A stretch of 8,667 nucleotides of DNA, taken from Burkholderiaceae bacterium (GTDB lineage Bacteria; Pseudomonadota; Gammaproteobacteria; Burkholderiales; Burkholderiaceae). Below are positions 7,351-8,667 of the stretch, piece by piece. Made by a program: the position numbers and the translations under genes. Each line of letters starts with the position of its first letter. Position 1 is the first letter of the stretch. The notes under the pieces are model-generated. The model did no database searches, had not been told where the DNA came from, and saw only the letters and a program-made list of their open reading frames with translations. The stretch is from the NCBI GenBank assembly GCA_947470165.1, contig CANISN010000057.1, positions 1 to 8,667 on the forward strand, in the 5' to 3' direction.

Positions 7351-7419
7351 CAGACTATATCTAGTATTCCTGGGTGGAATAGTGTAAAAATATCAATTTG
7401 TTACATAAAGAATCTACCC

Positions 7420-8343
7420 ATGGATCGCGTACAGGGAATTTCTCTTTTCATTAGAGTCGTTGAGACAGGCTCCTTTAGCAAGGCGGCTAAAGACTTGGGC
7501 ATCACCCAGCCCACAGCTACGAAGTTTGTTGCTGCTACGGAGAAGCGTTTGGGGATTCTTTTATTGCACCGCAGCACTCGTGGAGTCACCCCAACTGAAA
7601 TTGGCAAAATTTATTACGAAAAATGTAAATCCATTGCACGCGAAATCGAAGAGGCTGATGATCTCGCCTCCCTTTTTCAGTCAAAGGTAAGGGGTAAATT
7701 AACCATCAGCTCGTCAATTGCATTTGGCAGAAGGGTGCTTACCCCCACCATTCTGGAGTTCATGTCGCATCATCCAGAGCTTGAGGTCAATCTCAACATG
7801 GATGACCGGTATATCAACTTGGTTGAGCAAGGCGTTGATCTTGCCATCCGAATGCGCCGACTACCAGACTCCTCTCTAGGCTCTCGCCTACTGGGGATGA
7901 ATCCTTGGGTTTTGGTGGCCACCCCAACTTACTTAGAGAAAAATCCGGCGCCCAAAAATCCGGGGGAGATTAACAAGCATCAAGCTTTGATCTATACGAC
8001 CGCACAAGGGGATCACCGCTGGAATTTTACGAATGCCAATAATCAAACTGAAGTGGTTGAGGTGAACGGTCCTTTTACGTCCAATAATTTAGGCTCTATT
8101 TTGTCAGCAGCCAGGAATAGTATGGGTTTAGCAGTGCTTCCTTGGTATGTAGCCCATCAATCTATTAAGGATAAGTTACTTAAGCCTTTGCTGGAGGAAT
8201 GGTCGCTACCTGCTCAAGAAATACACGCAGTATTTTCCTCACCAAAACATGTTCCCACCAAAGTGAGTCAGTGTATTGATTGGCTACAAACCAAATTTAA
8301 AGGGGATTGGTGGAAAGAGCTTCCCACTAGCAAGTTGGAATAA
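7420..8343 (+). CDS. LysR-type transcriptional regulator, likely of the gcl genes
   Basis: This is a 307-residue DNA-binding regulator. The N-terminal winged helix-turn-helix covers about 1-60, with FIRVVETGSFSKAAKDLG, then TQPTATKFVAATEKRLG as the recognition part, and LLHRSTRGVTPTEIG as the wing. An effector-binding domain follows from about 90, with LTISSSIAFGRRVLTP, VEQGVDLAIRM and SMGLAVLPWYVA; this pattern is typical of the CrgA/DmlR-like branch. I chose the ATG at 7420 over one at 7315. The longer start adds 35 residues that match nothing in the family and would put coding sequence over the probable operator, and 7420 places the helix-turn-helix at the usual distance from the N-terminus. 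The ribosome site is weak (AAAG region at 7407-7410). Divergence from gcl suggests it controls the glyoxylate genes; the inducer is unknown, glyoxylate or a pathway product being the natural guess. Confidence 0.9.
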   Translation: MDRVQGISLFIRVVETGSFSKAAKDLGITQPTATKFVAATEKRLGILLLHRSTRGVTPTEIGKIYYEKCKSIAREIEEADDLASLFQSKVRGKLTISSSIAFGRRVLTPTILEFMSHHPELEVNLNMDDRYINLVEQGVDLAIRMRRLPDSSLGSRLLGMNPWVLVATPTYLEKNPAPKNPGEINKHQALIYTTAQGDHRWNFTNANNQTEVVEVNGPFTSNNLGSILSAARNSMGLAVLPWYVAHQSIKDKLLKPLLEEWSLPAQEIHAVFSSPKHVPTKVSQCIDWLQTKFKGDWWKELPTSKLE

Positions 8344-8392
8344 AAAATCTACCTGTGAAAAGCTTAAAACTTGGAATTCCGAAAAGACATTA

Positions 8393-8436
8393 CTTAAGTG
8401 GGGCAAATGGAATCCTTTCCCAACATTCCACTGAAG
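8393..8436. terminator. Inverted repeat in convergent gap, possible two-way terminator
   Basis: Arms CTTAAGTGG (8393-8401) and CCACTGAAG (8428-8436) pair at eight of nine positions. An alternative inner stem is TGGAAT 8408-8413 with ATTCCA 8425-8430. The element sits between the ends of the LysR gene and the LeuD-like gene, where a terminator is expected. On the - strand a short T run (CTTTTC) comes about seven bases after the stem; on the + strand none does. The large loop and poor T run keep confidence low. Confidence 0.3.
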
Positions 8437-8445
8437 AATAGCTCG

Positions 8446-8667
8446 TCATTCTTTTTGCAATCTATCTACTGTTTTGCGAGCAATATCCTTCACCCAAGGC
8501 TGTTTACTCCAATGCTGTTGTGCAAAGGCATCGATTTGGTCCTTCATAGTTAAAGTTAGGCCAATCACATCTAAGCCCTCTAAAAACATTTGGTGATGCC
8601 TTGCTGACATGGGGAATGTAAATGCATGCTGCGGACTTTTGATATGACATTGCTCAATATCAATCTC
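8446..8667 (-). CDS. leuD: LeuD-like protein (isopropylmalate dehydratase small subunit family), C-terminal part
   Basis: A - strand frame is open from the window edge to a TGA at 8446-8448, giving the last 73 residues of a gene that continues to the right. The segment FLEGLDVIGLTLTMKDQIDAF matches the conserved end of LeuD proteins, where NGLDxIGLTLxxxxxIxAF/Y is typical, and a PWV follows as in the usual PW(L) ending. LeuD pairs with LeuC to isomerise 2- and 3-isopropylmalate in leucine synthesis. The HHQMFLEGLD approach differs from the usual R-xx-LLNGLD, and about ten extra charged residues follow PWV. It may therefore be a paralogue acting on another hydroxyacid rather than the leucine enzyme. 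The family call is fair; the exact role is open. Confidence 0.6.
   Translation of the reverse strand, partial: EIDIEQCHIKSPQHAFTFPMSARHHQMFLEGLDVIGLTLTMKDQIDAFAQQHWSKQPWVKDIARKTVDRLQKE

Noticed and set aside
7315..7419. Longer start of the LysR gene at 7315
   Set aside because: The extra 35 residues match nothing in the LysR family and would cover the probable operator; the ATG at 7420 gives the normal helix-turn-helix position.

Overview
The window looks like ordinary chromosome from a betaproteobacterium of the Burkholderiaceae, most like a Polynucleobacter-type freshwater bacterium. The reasons are moderate GC, tight gene packing, a holB-tatD junction, a gcl-hyi-glxR cluster next to a divergent LysR regulator, and a TTG-started DUF3108 protein of the kind common in Burkholderiales. 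The genus is an inference from gene content and feel, not from a database match. No mobile element, CRISPR array, tRNA or rRNA was seen.

Left part (1-1869, + strand): the C-terminal third of holB (DNA polymerase III delta prime), then a complete TatD/YcfH metal-dependent hydrolase, then a small exported ankyrin-repeat protein. Gaps are only 5-11 bases, so the three are probably co-transcribed. A 209-base gap (1870-2078) follows. It has no convincing gene, but holds a consensus -10 box and two inverted repeats.

Middle part (2079-7285, - strand): read in transcription order this is gcl (glyoxylate carboligase), hyi (hydroxypyruvate isomerase), glxR (tartronate semialdehyde reductase), a YqiA-like alpha/beta hydrolase and a membrane-anchored DUF3108 protein. 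The first three enzymes form the glycerate pathway: two glyoxylate are condensed to tartronate semialdehyde plus CO2, Hyi interconverts this with hydroxypyruvate, and GlxR reduces it to D-glycerate. The glycerate kinase that would pass glycerate to glycolysis is not in the window. The last two genes follow glxR with gaps of 9 and 4 bases, so they may share its transcript although they have no evident role in glyoxylate use.

Right part (7286-8667): a LysR-type regulator is divergent from gcl, and a perfect 13-base T-N11-A inverted repeat lies in the space between them. It is the likely local regulator of the glyoxylate genes. After it, facing back on the - strand, is the C-terminal end of a LeuD-like (isopropylmalate dehydratase small subunit) protein that runs off the window edge.

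I found no clearly new biological system. The points most worth checking are the LysR site and its unusual closeness to gcl, the hyi-glxR hairpin, the possible small transcript at 1870-2078, and the unusual tail of the LeuD-like protein.
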